A stretch of DNA of 64,000 nt, taken from contig NC_058045.1 in the NCBI RefSeq assembly GCF_020085105.1, positions 23,257,333 to 23,321,332 of the forward strand. The letters are read 5' to 3'. Positions 20,301 through 32,569 of this stretch are shown piece after piece. This stretch comes from Siniperca chuatsi. Taxonomy: Eukaryota > Chordata > Actinopteri > Centrarchiformes > Sinipercidae. The first letter of the stretch is position 1, and every line of letters begins with the position of its first letter. Both the position numbers and the translations under genes were made by a program. Below the pieces are notes generated by a model. That model was not told the origin of the DNA. It searched no databases and was given only the letters and a program-made list of their open reading frames with translations.

Positions 20301-21231
20301 ACGGAGTCCAGAACAAATTTCCCTACGGGGACATTAAAAGTATCTTATCTTATATCAAGTCACCCTGCTAGAAGACAAAGTTATGAAATAACTCAAACTT
20401 GCAATTCCAGTAATGAGGAAGGAAAACATTTTGACTAAACGTCTTTGTTTCCTTTTGCGACAAAGTTTATCTTAAAACCTAGGAGGAAGAATATCCCTGT
20501 AACACTGCCACTATGAGATCATCTTACAATCATAGAGTTTGTGACAAAAGCAACTACACGGCTGAAAACTTGTAGTGTCTCATTATAGACCTCTTTTACT
20601 GGAAGACACACTCATGGATACTCAAACTTTTATTACTGTTTTACAACAATGATGGTCAAATTAAATGCTCTAAAAAGTAACAATCTCAGAAAAAAGTAAC
20701 ATTTCCATATTTACTGATATAAACAGCAGCATAAAGTAGTGTATTTGAATACAGTAGCCTATATAGATTATACTATTTTGTAACGTTGTACTGTAAACTG
20801 CAGAAACCACACAATTCAGAACTTCTGCGCTTCCTTGCACACAAATGTAAACCACATAATCTACTGACTGGTAAAGCAATCAGTAAATTTAGCAAATTTC
20901 AATATTTAGAGAGTTTAGTGGCCAAATATTCATCTCATGAATGGCTCATCATTCATCAGTTTATACCTTTAAAGTAGCTTTTGAGTGTTTGATTGATATT
21001 TGCTTTTTAGCAATGTCTTTGAAACTTCTAAAAAAACAGGAACTTTTTCAAACACACAACACCCCACTTAGCCTTTAGAAGCAGTATACAAACATTTAAT
21101 AATACACAATAATGTAGTTGTGTGCAGCTATAAGGAGACAGCTTCATTAAAGTACAGTATTTGTCAACAATTATAACTTCTCCTATGAAGACACATTTCA
21201 TATAATTACAATTGTGTTTCCTATATTGTCA
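17315..21231. other. 5' flank of the synaptotagmin-like gene and intergenic sequence
   Basis: Presumably contains the synaptotagmin-like promoter and any noncoding first exon, which I cannot place. Also present are a CT-rich low-complexity run (about 19250-19300) and a LINE-like 3' tail near 20300-20356. No other gene is recognisable. Confidence 0.4.
20300..20356 (+). repeat. Probable 3' tail of a non-LTR retrotransposon
   Basis: The wording ACAAATTTCCCTACGGGGACATTAAA followed by short TATCTTATCT repeats resembles the 3' ends of fish LINEs, which finish in a short tandem repeat. The body upstream is too decayed to recognise. Confidence 0.4.
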
Positions 21232-22008
21232 TTTATTATCTGTTTATACACCAGCATCCACTTCTGGATGCCCACAGGAGGAGTTATAGTTGTTGGAAAA
21301 TACATGAATAAATATCTATATCTGCTTACAACTACATTATATTGTGTTATAAACCATTTATTCAATGTTTATATGAATGCTAAATAGGAGGACTTAAAAG
21401 TAAAGTGTTGGCATATGTTTAAATACAGGAGAATCCTGAGTGAAATTACCCTTCAGCATAGCAACTGTGTGGCCATGACACTCCAGCTTGGCAATGTAAG
21501 TGAAAACCTGACCAAAGTTCTGCTCAAACGTATACATAGATTTAGGTCAACCAAAGCACATCTCTGAGAAGGTTTTCTGTTACAACTTTCTCAACCAAGT
21601 CCTGTCTGTTTGTCTGGGACAGTGAGTTTGATGTGTTATCAGATCAGCAACATTTTATGTTTGCATTTGAACACAGCTTAGTTAATCTTTTGTAACGTAA
21701 TGTGTAAGGCTGCAAGAGAAGCTACATCACACAGCATACCCTGCCCATATACAGTACTTATGAACACTGTAAGGAGATCTCCTTATAAGAAACTGAATGT
21801 TGTTGCTGTCCTATAATGAAGTTGTATTTAGGTGAAATATGCATGATTTTATACTAAAAGGTAGAGCTCAATTAAGATTTAACACTCTGCACTCTGAGTC
21901 ATTGACACATTCATCTTTGCATAGCTGAAGTTGATGATAGACTCAATAACCATTAGGATCAGTTTGTTGTTCTAATAATCATCCTACTCATTACTGTGAT
22001 GATCACGG

Positions 22009-25000
22009 TCACCAAGGCAAAATCTCTCCTGTAAAGTTCAGAAATGACCCATGATCCTTTTCAGTCAGTCCACCAATCACAGACAAGATGGAAGAAATGC
22101 TCTCCTCTGGACTCAGTGGGGCCTGGAAAGAGAAGAACACAAAAAAATTCTATTCAGACATTTCTTAGAATAAAATGATCCCTATACACGTCACTCAGGA
22201 CACTAAAATGTGAAAATATAGTGCAACAGCTCTTGAATGTAAAAGACCATTTTCACCAAGCAACATGGTGTAACAGCTGATACATGCATTTAATAAATGC
22301 ATTCTCTAAAACATTTTTTTCCCTCTAATGTAATTAAAAAAGGTTTGAGAGTATGCAAGGAAATTCTAATTTTCTCAGTGGTATGCTTTAATCACAGCTC
22401 TTTAAGAGCATCCCAGAGGCTGTGACAGAATTAGACAGAGTAGGCCCTTACCTCAGACCCCCCCATGTCAGTGCGGACCCAGCCAGGGTGTATAGCCATA
22501 CAGAGAATCCCATCAGGCTCCAGGTCTAAAGCCATACAACGACTCACCATGTTTAGGGCAGTCTGAGAAGGGAAGCAGAAACAAGTTACCATGCAACACC
22601 CAACACCACAGCAGGTGATCCGTGGGGGGATGGTGGAAGGTGCAGCTGATATTTCAGATGTTCCCTAAAATCTATTGTTGCAAAATGTTTTATCTCGAGA
22701 GCACTTATGACTTTCTTTCATTTACTACATCACAAATACAATACCCAACCATTTGAAACAGCCTGAGCTCCCTTTCTGTAGCCATACCAAAATTGTACTT
22801 TTTTAGTAATTGGTTTAAAACAAACGTATTCGTCCCATGGTAACAATACCTTGGACGTCCTGTAGGGGTACCATCTGAAGTTGTTGGCCCGTTCCCCCCA
22901 GTTGAGCTCCACAGAGCCCAGCAGAGAGCTCATGTTGATGACTGCTGCCCTCTGGATGCCCATGACCCCTGCACCACCTGCACCTCCTCTGGACGCAGCT
23001 CGCTTCAACAGAGGCAGGAAGGCCTGGCAGGGGCAGGACAAAACACATCATAGCTGAGGCTGGAATCAACCTACTGTACAGGCTTTCCCTGAGATGGAGC
23101 CACGATCAGTATGTTGAGAAGGAAGCTGTAACTAATACTGCATAACTAATATTGCGTCAAGAATGATTTTAATAATACAATCAACACGTTAAACAATATA
23201 TAATATTACTAACAAAACTACATATATACTGTATACAACATGTTAAATAAGTAGAACACAGACCCTAAATCTAGACATACAAAGTTTATAAGTTATTTTA
23301 TTTTATTTCCAGTCATTTCACATTTCACACTGTAATCTGCCAAGAGGGATAAAATAGTGCCCTCTGGTGGCAGCATTTCCAACTTACACTCTTAATTGCA
23401 TTATACTCACAGGTGTTTAATACTTTGTCCAACCCATTTATATCAATGAGGGTAGGCTAAATAACAGAAACACCTTTCAGTATAACACAATGCAATTTAA
23501 CAGCACCACAAACTGCAGCCTCCAAAATGACCATAAGTACCTGGAAGTACACATGGACAATAAACTGGACTGGGCTAAGAACACTCAAAATCTTTACAGG
23601 AAGGGCAACTGGCAACTGAGTGTATAAGTATTTTATCACAGGTTTAACGCAGTGATGTCTTAATATTGCAATGATTCGTTAATCTGAGATGAACTTCATG
23701 ACATTTGCTTGTCTTTTAGCAGATGCAGCATCTTATCAACACAACTAATAAAATAATCAACTAATAGTTTCATTTCTGATGTGAATGAGGTGTTAAAATG
23801 TGAGTATAGGATGCTTCGAAGTCTCTGCACATAGAGAGCGACGCAGTGATTCACTGCATCCCCACCCCCACCTTTACAGGCCTTGTAGTTGCAGAGACTG
23901 TCCTTCCATTGGAGCAAACTATGTGTCAGCAAGCATCTGCCCTGCTGACATGTTCTTGATCAGTGCATGAATTTTTACCAGCACATGGTGCTGCTCTGTA
24001 GTCCGCCCTGTACTCTGAGGCCAACTGAAACCAGACTCTGTCCATCAAGGACATCCTTTTGTTCTTTTTTGCAGCACTCAGGAAATGAACCACTCACAGG
24101 CCCTGCTCCTGGTGACTGAAGAAAACATAAGTGTGGCTTTGTTTCTTTTTTATTTCACTATCTGGTAAAGATTGAGACCTTCTACACAAAAACATTTTTT
24201 TATTTTATTTTATTTTTTTAAACTAAGTAGCTGGTCCACAACTCCCAAGTCGACAGGAAGCACAAAATCCAATAATCCAACATTACCTTGGTGATCATCA
24301 GAGGAGCCACAGCATTAGTGTGGAAGTTTTCTAACATCTTCTCGGCAGTAACGGTATGAAAGTCGGCCACCACATTGATCCCTGCATTGTTGATCAGGCA
24401 GTTCAGACCCTCTTCTTGTACCAGCTGGCCCACCTCTTCTACAGACTTCTCTATACTCTCCTGGTTCACTACATCTGGTAGAGAGACACATCAACACTGT
24501 GAATTACCAAAAATAAAGAAAAATAAATCAAAATGGAAGGAAATACAAGCTGAACCTTATATGGAGACTAAATGAATAGATAAATCATGTAATGTTTTCA
24601 GTTCAAATATCTTTGAATTATCTATCTGTGGTTAGTGTTTAAAAGGGACAGTTCACCCAAAAATCAAAAATACATATTACTCCTCTTACCTGTAGTGCTA
24701 TATATCCATCTAGATTGTTTTGGTGTGAGGTGCCAAGTTTGAGATATCGGCTGTAGATGTCTGCATGTTGGTTGGTATACATATAGGAATTTTTGATTGT
24801 TGGTGATTATTATGTCTGAATAATCTCATGAGGGATTGTTTATGTTAATGACCAGACAAAATATTAAATGATTCATTCATTCACAAATGAAGTATATAGG
24901 CCCTTGTGTTGTAAAGTGGGGGGTTTGTGTTTGTTACTTTTCCACACGTACAAAAAACCTATTATGGTAGTTTTTATATGTTATATTTGTTAACACACAC

Positions 25001-25474
25001 CAATCATTGTTCTCTGTCTTACCCAAAGTGATTACGTAGATGTTGGGATGTTTCTCTGCCAGTTCTTGAAGTTTCTGTAGGTCAAAAGCACATCATGTAA
25101 TTGTTCATTCGCAAATAACCAGTAAGGAAACAATATAAAAGTGGCGCCCTCTGCGTCGTTTAACTTTATTTCATTACTTGATGTACCTTCAACCGTCATC
25201 TAGGTCGACTCGACGTCGTGCAGAACTAGGCTATTGCTCTAAATCAACGACACACGATAGGTGGTGCGGCTACGGGATAGTTAGCTTTAAAGATAGCGTT
25301 ACCATAGGCGTTGGTGTTTACCTGCGCGCTCGCGGGCTGTCTGGTCGTGGCTATAATCTTGCCGGGTGAGAAACCTCCGCTCGCCAGGCTGTCGACGATT
25401 TGCAGCCCGAGCCCTCGGCTGGCTCCCGTTACAAGCACAGAGCCGCAGTTTTTGAAATTCATGGCACCAATCAT
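22009..25474 (-). CDS. Short-chain dehydrogenase/reductase, C-factor (CsgA)/sniffer-like, complete, 6 exons
   Basis: NAD(P)-dependent oxidoreductase of the classical SDR fold, presumably cytosolic; the substrate cannot be read from sequence. Exons in order: 25474-25322, 25074-25023, 24474-24287, 23023-22850, 22562-22452, 22122-22009. All junctions are GT-AG and in phase, giving 263 codons plus stop, typical of the family. Motifs in order: cofactor-binding TGASRGLG near the N-terminus, CLINNAG, the catalytic serine in INMSS, the YRTSK (YxxxK) active site, and [11 protein letters not shown] after the active site. The C-terminus is [10 protein letters not shown]. The start at 25474 (MIGAMNF) or the internal Met at 25462 are both possible; either leaves the fold intact. 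The gene lies head-away from calb2 on the same strand. Candidate AATAAA signals lie at 21357-21362 and 21232-21237. Confidence 0.92.
23497..23640 (+). mobile_element. Non-LTR retrotransposon fragment (reverse transcriptase), inside an SDR intron
   Basis: The plus strand encodes [19 protein letters not shown] followed by NLYRKGNWQ, closely resembling the KYLGVHIDNKLDW...LYRKGQSR segment downstream of the YxDD box in fish LINE reverse transcriptases. It is a short, isolated and decayed piece. Confidence 0.75.
24640..24775. repeat. Teleost interspersed repeat (MITE-like), SDR intron
   Basis: Begins AAAAGGGACAGTTCACCC and continues with CTCTTACCTGTAGTGCTAT and a CTAGATTGTTTTGGTGTGAG word, a pattern I recall as frequent in percomorph genomes. 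Noncoding. Confidence 0.6.
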
Positions 25475-25720
25475 TGCTAATGTTACCTGTAGCCACTGCT
25501 GAACTCTGCGGCCCGGTGGGTGAGCTCTCTATCCAGATAAATCTCGTGACACTGACACGGCTTTGCTAATTCTGCAGTTGTCGCGCGACCCCTGTAGGTG
25601 GAGGGATTGCTCCACTTGACCAAAACAAGCCAGAGCTTTGCACGAGAGAGATAGTTCAGTCAAGTATAGCTTCGACGACGGAGGCTGGAAAGAGTTGGGG
25701 AACTGAAATAGTGTTGTTAA
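25475..25720 (-). promoter_or_regulatory. Probable promoter region of the SDR gene (CpG-rich)
   Basis: The sequence around exon 1 and upstream (to about 25720) is clearly richer in CG dinucleotides than its surroundings, for example GCGGCCCGG and GTCGCGCGACC. No TATA box is evident. This fits a CpG-island promoter; the start site is not determined. Confidence 0.45.
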
Positions 25721-25913
25721 AACGACAGTTTCTTACGATAAGGTAGCAGGAAGGCAGTGGAAATGCCCAGTATGAGAAATTAGGAGGTGTCCGAGTTTCA
25801 TATTTCCCACAATTCATTGCGCACAAAATACCTCACACAGCTGAGTTAGCAGCTGATTCATCACTGCCTAAACTCTTTGGTTAGAACAATTGACAGATCC
25901 CATTCAAAAGGGA

Positions 25914-26106
25914 TTGTTCATTAGTTCGGTTTTATAGTGGATCAGGGAGAAATGATTTTGAGTTTTATTAAATCAGACTAAAATCAAACAGGTGACACAA
26001 ATGATAATGGCAATGAAGGAGAGGAAAATAACCCTAAAGAGCTTGCTGAGTATGTCTGCCTAGATTATATAACACTATTCACATTGTTTAAGATATATGG
26101 TATGAC
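25914..26106. repeat. Direct repeat copy 1 (about 193 bp)
   Basis: Starts TTGTTCATTAG and ends ATATATGGTATGAC. Copy 2 at 27815-28016 matches nearly throughout, with a few substitutions and a 9-bp length difference in a GGAGAGGAA run. Confidence 0.9.
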
Positions 26107-26312
26107 TGATTTCATACATTTACGAACTAAACACAATTAAATGTAATTACCTTACCTAACTGTAGTTTATGGCAGTTTATTTTCTGTCTTGACTATTTAA
26201 ACTCATGGTCATCAAAGGAGGTTGGATCTGATATTGTTTTTCTGCCACATTAACATCTTTTGGATTTGTAGGCTTGCTCATGTTTGATCTTCATTGACAC
26301 ATTCAGATTGAC

Positions 26313-26545
26313 TAGGGCTGCACAATTAATCGAAATATCGAAATGGTAGAAGCTGCAATCTCTCGATAAAGGTAAATGTGTGACAAAACACCATTACAAT
26401 GAAGTACTGTGGTGCTGCAAATCTTGTTCTCCAAATGTAAGGAAACCTGTTTGTTTGCTACAGATCCTAACAAATGTCACATAATCATGATTTTAATCGT
26501 TTTTCAATGAAAATTAATATTGTGATGCAAAAATGATCAGTCCCA
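26313..26545. repeat. Teleost interspersed repeat of the GGCTGCACAATTAATCG type
   Basis: Starts GGGCTGCACAATTAATCGAAAT, continues with a middle block, then an inverted-flavoured right part (CATGATTTTAATCGTTTTTC, TATTGTGATGCAAAAATGAT). I recognise this from many fish genomes. Noncoding and decayed. Confidence 0.6.
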
Positions 26546-26747
26546 CTAACAGTGAATCATATCATCTGTCTAAGTAATCAGTAATTAACATTATGTGCAG
26601 CTGATGCACACATTTGCTTGCTTAACTTGAGCTGCCCATTATGGTCATTTTAAGGGAGCATACCAGTCTGGAACACTGTATACTTTGCACATGAACACAG
26701 GCTTTTTTATGAGTTTTTGCTGTATGCTGCAATTGACTGTTGGCACA

Positions 26748-26819
26748 GGGCTCATCAGGGATTTGAACCCAGGACCTCTCCCACCCGAAGCGAGAATCAT
26801 ACCCCTAGACCAACGAGCC
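26748..26819 (-). tRNA. tRNA-Pro (anticodon CGG)-like gene, possibly a pseudogene
   Basis: The 72-nt minus-strand sequence follows eukaryotic tRNA-Pro from GGCTCGTTGGTCTAGGGG through the loop TTCGGGT to the 3' end. The acceptor stem pairs with one G-T wobble. The anticodon stem and the T stem each appear to have one mismatch. No run of four or more T follows within about 40 bases, so a Pol III terminator is missing. It is either a recently decayed tRNA gene or a tRNA-derived copy. Confidence 0.55.
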
Positions 26820-26959
26820 TTAGTCAAGCAGGAAAACAGCGGGTTTAAATCTCCTCTCCTGTTCTTTCCAGAACTGGAGTTAAACTCCAAACTTGTGATG
26901 TGGCAGCTTGAATACCTATATGTTACTTGTACTTGAACTCTCTTGTAGAGCTGTGCCTC

Positions 26960-27310
26960 ATCTTTGACATTATTTTGGAGATCTGACATCAGATTTCTCA
27001 AGGTGACAAGAGCCTGGACCAGAACCTGCGCCACTTCCTGGGTGAGGAACAGACGTATCCTCCTGATGTTGTGGAGGATGAATCTGCAGGAGCCGGCTGC
27101 CGCGACGATGTTGGTAGGGAAGGACAGCTGGTCATCCAGTGTCCCATCCAGGTTCCTTGCAGTCCGAGATGGGGACACCACAGAGTTCTCATTAGTAATG
27201 GAGAGGTCATGCCTTCCCTGGAAGGAAGAACATCTCAGTCTTGTCGAGGCTGAGCTTCAGCTGGTGTGCAGACATCCACTGAGAGATGTCCGCCAGACAT
27301 GCAGACATTC
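26960..27310 (-). mobile_element. Non-LTR retrotransposon fragment (L2/CR1-like reverse transcriptase)
   Basis: The minus strand encodes CLADISQWMSAHQLKLSLDK followed by TEMFFLPG and, after a frameshift, LDDQLSF, AAAGSCRFILHNIRRIRLFL and VAQVLVQALV. This is the post-YADD part of L2/CR1-type reverse transcriptases. Broken by a stop and a frameshift. Confidence 0.85.
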
Positions 27311-27378
27311 GTATGCGAATTAATTCTTAAAGCAGTTGTCATGCTATGACTGACTATGATGTATGTTCAGGCTTTTGT

Positions 27379-27450
27379 GACCTGTAAGGAAGGCTGAACC
27401 TGGGGCTTCTCGCACCCAAAGCAAGAATCATACCCTTAGACCAACGTGCC
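27379..27450 (-). pseudogene. tRNA-Pro (anticodon TGG)-like pseudogene
   Basis: The first about 55 nt on the minus strand follow tRNA-Pro (GGCACGTTGGTCTAAGGG, loop TTTGGGT, CCCCAGGTTC), but the 3' acceptor half is lost. It shares 5' flanking words (GTGATGTGGCAGCTTG-like) with the tRNA-Pro-like copy 630 bp away, which suggests a local duplication. Confidence 0.7.
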
Positions 27451-27814
27451 AGTTGACATCACTGTTTACAGCTGTACCATCAGAACGCATGTGATTTAGC
27501 TCTTCAAACTGGTGATGTGGCATCTTGCTGTCCCGCATCTCTTCTAGTCAAACAGCACCCTGTGAACATGATTCACTGTGATGTAGTTGTAGTGGCAACA
27601 TCGATCAACAACCTAGTGCATTCTTCTTCCATGCCAGGAGTGGATGGAATTGCTAATAACTGATTGGACACTTCACTCAATAAACTTGTAAGGCTTCTGG
27701 ATTAGGCTTAGTGACAGTGCTTTTCAGGTGTGATGGGTTTTTCCTGTTTGGTGTTTTTGTGCTTTTTTTCATCATCATCCTTCTATGTTTTGGCAGGAAG
27801 TGAAATCCAGAGCT

Positions 27815-28016
27815 TTGTTCATTAGTTTGGTTTTATATTGGATCAGGAAAAAATGATTTTGAGTTTTACTAAATTAGACTAAAATCAAACAGGTGACACA
27901 AATGATAATGGCAATCAAGGAGAGGAAGGAGAGAAAAATAATCCTAAAGAGCTTACTGAGTATGTCTGCCTAGATTATATAACACTATTCACATTGTTTA
28001 AGATATATGGTATGAC
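27815..28016. repeat. Direct repeat copy 2 (about 202 bp)
   Basis: Same orientation and near-identical to 25914-26106. The starts are 1901 bp apart, with the tRNA-Pro-like sequences and a LINE fragment between them. Confidence 0.9.
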
Positions 28017-30155
28017 ATTAAGAACAAAACAAAGCAAGACTTTTTAAAACGTCCCCCAAAATGGCAATTTTACAAACAAAAATCTAAATTTGATTACAGT
28101 TTAGCTAAATAAGACACTGCAGAAAATATGAGAGATATCATATCAAATTACCACATAAAACTAAATGTTTTTAATGATGAGTTTTATGGGGAGTTACCTA
28201 CAGTGTAATAATTTGTGACATTCACGAAATAGAATGTAAGGCAAATCCATTATGGCAGTGACATAGCTAACACTGCATACATGTTACAGTATTTCTTCAG
28301 TTGCTGTTATATAACATCAGTTTGGAAATGCTGGTTTGCATAATGTGTTTGCTTCCATTTTTCATCTTTATTCAATTACTTGACAAAATGAAAGGGGATA
28401 TATTTATGGTTAGATAGTCTGGCTTTCATGAATACTAATTTTGTAAAGGAGTGAGGGATCCACTGTTTGCTTTTGCATTCAGTTCGTTTCAAATATTGAA
28501 GCTAAGATGGAGGTGCAGAGATAAGGGTGACAGGACAGCTGATGGAGCTTATGCAGTCACAGCACACAGATGGTTTCTCTGGCAGCCTCCCGAGTCCAGA
28601 TTTTCTTTAAGCTTCTGGTGCTTGGGAGCAGCAGATATCCTGGTCTGCTTCAGGTCAGTTAATTTGGAATTTGGCTTCTATGCCTCCATTTACAGACACA
28701 TTACTTTGGCACAGAGTACACAGTGCAAATGATGGGTTGGTAGTGGCACAATGTGGGGTGCAGAGCTGTGCTCCTGAAGCTGGAGGGTGTTAATTGGCTC
28801 TCCTAAGCATTCACAATAGTGAGGTATTGTCTCTACAGAAATCAGCTAATCAGTTACTTAATGGCTTAGATTGCAGTTGGTTTGTCCAGTAAGCAGTGCA
28901 GACATAGAGAACAGTAGACATACAGAATGTGATGTTTCTATTTTGACAGTTCTGCTGCTATTTTCAACATTTGCCTACTCAACAAAATCACATACTGAGT
29001 AATTTACAGTCCATGTCCACCAGAGTTCATTTAACACATTTATTTATTACTTTAAACAGCTGCTTTGGAGCTATATTGATTCTATGACTGACCAAAGAGT
29101 ACTAAATCAAGTTAGTGAAAAAATACTGAGAAATTAAAAACTGAGGACCACCCTCAAATTCCTTAGCTGAAGATATTTATTGAGCTGTGTTACAGTTACT
29201 GTTTTAACTCCTTTGTACACAGGAAAGACAGGAAAGAAGGGAGAGTGACATTTGTAGCAAAGACCCTGGATTTGAACCCCAGATGAGATGTGATACAGCC
29301 TGATAATGTGCTGGTGTAGTTTTTATTCAGGACCATCAGTGTTGTCTTTTTCAGTTTGGTGTAACGCTCTTCATGTTTTTTATGATACATTCTTTAATAT
29401 GTAGTCAACATTCTTAAGCACTGCAATCGATACATCAAGATTAAAAGACACTGTGAATTTCCTTAGAGTAGTAACATTTTACAATTTAATGTGCAATTTA
29501 AAATGTTAGCCATAACATAGTTTTTCCAAGTGGCTTTCTGTCACATCTTTTTGCACGTGTGCCTTTCTGCTTGAACGATAACCGAGGTCAAGCAAAATCA
29601 GCAGATTGAAGATATAACTTAAATTAAACATTACACACTCTTGGTGGCTAACCAAAACCAAAGACAGGTCGAGTCACTCCAGGAGGATTTTCTGCAACTA
29701 AAAAATGGCAGTAGTGATCATTTTATAGTATTTCCAATTCCAATCCTCTTTCATATGTTCTTCCTGAATCATCCTATATTGGCTTGGTGGTAAGGAATAA
29801 ACATTGACAGGCCATTGGGACTCTGTCAAGAGCCCTAAGAAAGGATCAAGCATGATAAAGATAATTGACAATCTTCATAGAAACCAAGGAAAAAGGTATT
29901 CATTTCTGCAACTACTTCAGTGTTTTGGATTTCCAATACAGTGTTCACATAGAAAACTTGAGCGCCTTGGCTTACGTGGGCAGGCTAATATGACTCTGAG
30001 TCACTGTCACATTATGTAAAGGATTTTGTCAGTCAACATTAAGCATAGCCTGTGCCTTATTTGTTTTAATCAATTTCACAGCCCTGGCATTAGAAAGGCT
30101 CACAATTAAGAACGGCTATAAATTCAGGTTTAACACAGGTGAAGTAGTCGTTTTC
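28017..30155. other. Intergenic, nothing recognised
   Basis: AT-rich sequence without a recognisable exon or repeat that I can name. A TTTGAACCCCAGA word near 29272 resembles a tRNA B box in reverse but has no partner. Confidence 0.35.
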
Positions 30156-30900
30156 TTAAAGGAATAGTTTATCATTTTGTGAGATACTCTCATTCAATTT
30201 CTTGCCGAGAGTTAGAAGAGAAGACCGATACCACTCTTATATGTGTCAGTCTGACTATATTTGTCTGTCTTTATATTTTTAGAGTAACAATGTTTCAAAT
30301 GACAATGTGAAAACAATGTGACAGTGTGAAAGGGTCATTTGTAGTGATGAACCTTATCACCTGAATCTTTACAGAGTTTCGGCTCAACATTAGTGTTTTG
30401 ATTCACTCTCACTGCTCTTATAGCATTGTTTTTGGCTGCAGCAGGCAGCTGTTGTTAGCGAAAAAGCTCTGAAAACCAACTGTACACTATCTGCTCATCA
30501 CCAAACGGCAAACAGACAAAGTTAGCGACTAGCTGGTGAACACCGTGGAGCATTTAGCTGCTAAAGCGGCAGATATTTTCCTCAAGAGTTGGTAGAGACC
30601 AACAACAGAGCTAAAAGGACAGTGAATATTAAACTTACATTTGTCAGGTGGCCAAAAAAAGACTCCAAACGAATGATAATGTTGCTCCTTAACTGCTGGA
30701 TGTGCAAATAAGCAACTGTTTGCTAACACGTTTGCCATATCAACTTAAAAGGTTGATCTTTACGCTAAGCTAAGCAAAGCTAAGCTAAGCATCTCCTGGC
30801 TATAGCTTCATTTAAGAAAAAATATGAGTGATATTGATCTACTTCCCAGAAAGACAGTGAATAAGTGTATTTCCCAAAATGTCAAACATATTCCTTTAAA
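30156..30900. repeat. Palindromic teleost repeat, copy 1 (near full length)
   Basis: Left end TTAAAGGAATAGTTTATCATTT, right end AAATGTCAAACATATTCCTTTAA: inverted termini. The inner left word CTTGCCGAGAGTTAGAAGAG is the family's usual left part, and a GCTAAGCTAAGC core lies near the right side. Noncoding; the other copies are at 47051, 51591 and 58617. Confidence 0.75.
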
Positions 30901-32569
30901 TAGTTTGGTTTAACACAACCATAAAAAAGCTAACTGTGAGTTTCAGTGAGTCATGTCAGCTCAACAGAGGACTAGACTTATTTAGATGAAGTGAGCAATA
31001 GCTAGAAGAGATAATTCTCCTGGTGACATGTAGACGTCATTTGGCCAACCTGCTATTTCAATCCTCCAGAACAAATGCTCGATGATTTTTTCCCTGAGAA
31101 TTCTGCTTTTTAATCACAATGACCATTTTCAGTAACAGTGAATCCAGCTGCAGTGTGAGTTTACTTTTTTTGTTACAATGCTACAGCTAAGAGTGATAAA
31201 GTCAGGAGCAGAGTCAGAATGCGTTCCTGTATTAACCTGTATCTGTTTCTGAATGTGTGCATGTATTGTGCTGTGACATATGTTTGTGTATGTGTGTGCA
31301 CATGCCTGTGGTTCGGTGTGTGCATGTGCCCAGGTGTGTGGGATACACAAGAATCTAGGTTGGAACATCCATTTTCAATCACTTATTTAATTCACATGAG
31401 CTATATTTAAAGAGGTCATAAATAAAATACCAGGGGTCCTTTCATCAATGAATAAAACATGGGCGTTATCCTCTTATATTCACATTCTCTTTTCTCTTTC
31501 TCCCCTGCACACAGTGTAGTTGGCTGCCTCCAGTCTTTATCACATTGGTTTATCACAGTGGGCTAGATGTATGATTAAGTGTGTTTACATGCACAACAGT
31601 ATCCTTTGGTTATTCGGTCTACTCAGCTATCTGTTGAGTTTGCTTGTGTAAATACTGTTGACAATAACCTAGATAAGTGCTTGCCCTCGTCACGTGGGAC
31701 CCTAAACACGATTTAAGGTTCAATACTGTTTAATGTCCTGAGGAAAATTCCATCTGCCAAAACAGGACAGAAAATTGTGAAAATCAGTAAAAACCATATC
31801 AGCAGAAAAATAAATCACCCTAAAACACTTCAACTGCTGAGGGAGAATGCCCTACATTTCAAGAATTCATGTGATGTCTGTGTCCCAAATGCTATATATA
31901 TGCTATAATGCATATTACTAGTTTTGGACAAACAATCTCCATCTGCTGATGAAAACCAAGAGATGCAGTTGAAAGCTCCTCTGGGGGAAAAACAGTAAGT
32001 GGACCTTGAGTTATAATTGTCAAACTACTATTTCCAAGGTCAAGAATGTACCTTCATCATCAATAATGCAAATTCTAAAATGGGTGTGATTCTCCTTTAC
32101 TGCCCAGCTGGGCATTCTTTTCCTTAAATGTGGTGTATGTTGTCCACTCATCTGCACTATTTTCTGTCTTGTTCTGGCAAGTTAAATGGTTAGCATCCAG
32201 TTTATAGTAATACATGATCACAAGCAGTAAACGGAACTGTTCTGGCTACATAAATAACATGAATTCTTAAAATGGGTGGAAACAGCTGGACTCAAGCTAG
32301 ACAACATTTCAAGTCTATGTTCAGTGCCTGTAATGCTGACTTCAAAAGGAAAACATTCTTCAGAAATCATATTTAAACATATATTTTTTGGCATCATTTT
32401 GAGACAGGATGTGCCTGATTTTTGCAATGTTACATAGGTGAAAAAAGGCAGTCCTTGAAATTTGTTTCATGTGGGAGTTAAAGGATAAATCCTTTAAAAT
32501 AACTCTGATGTTCCTTACAGTGCTGCTGGAGGCCAGGACAGAGTAACTATATCTTTAGATAATGTGTCT
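30901..32569. other. Intergenic, nothing recognised
   Basis: Contains a loose GT-rich stretch near 31253-31345 that produces spurious His/Thr frames. No gene or nameable repeat. Confidence 0.35.

Noticed and set aside
26645-27181. 178-codon minus-strand frame
   Set aside because: It runs through a LINE RT remnant and then an antisense tRNA-Pro-like sequence; it is a chance fusion of repeats, not a gene.
25914-28016. LTR retrotransposon
   Set aside because: The direct repeats lack TG...CA ends, a primer-binding site next to the left copy, and any gag or pol frame between them.
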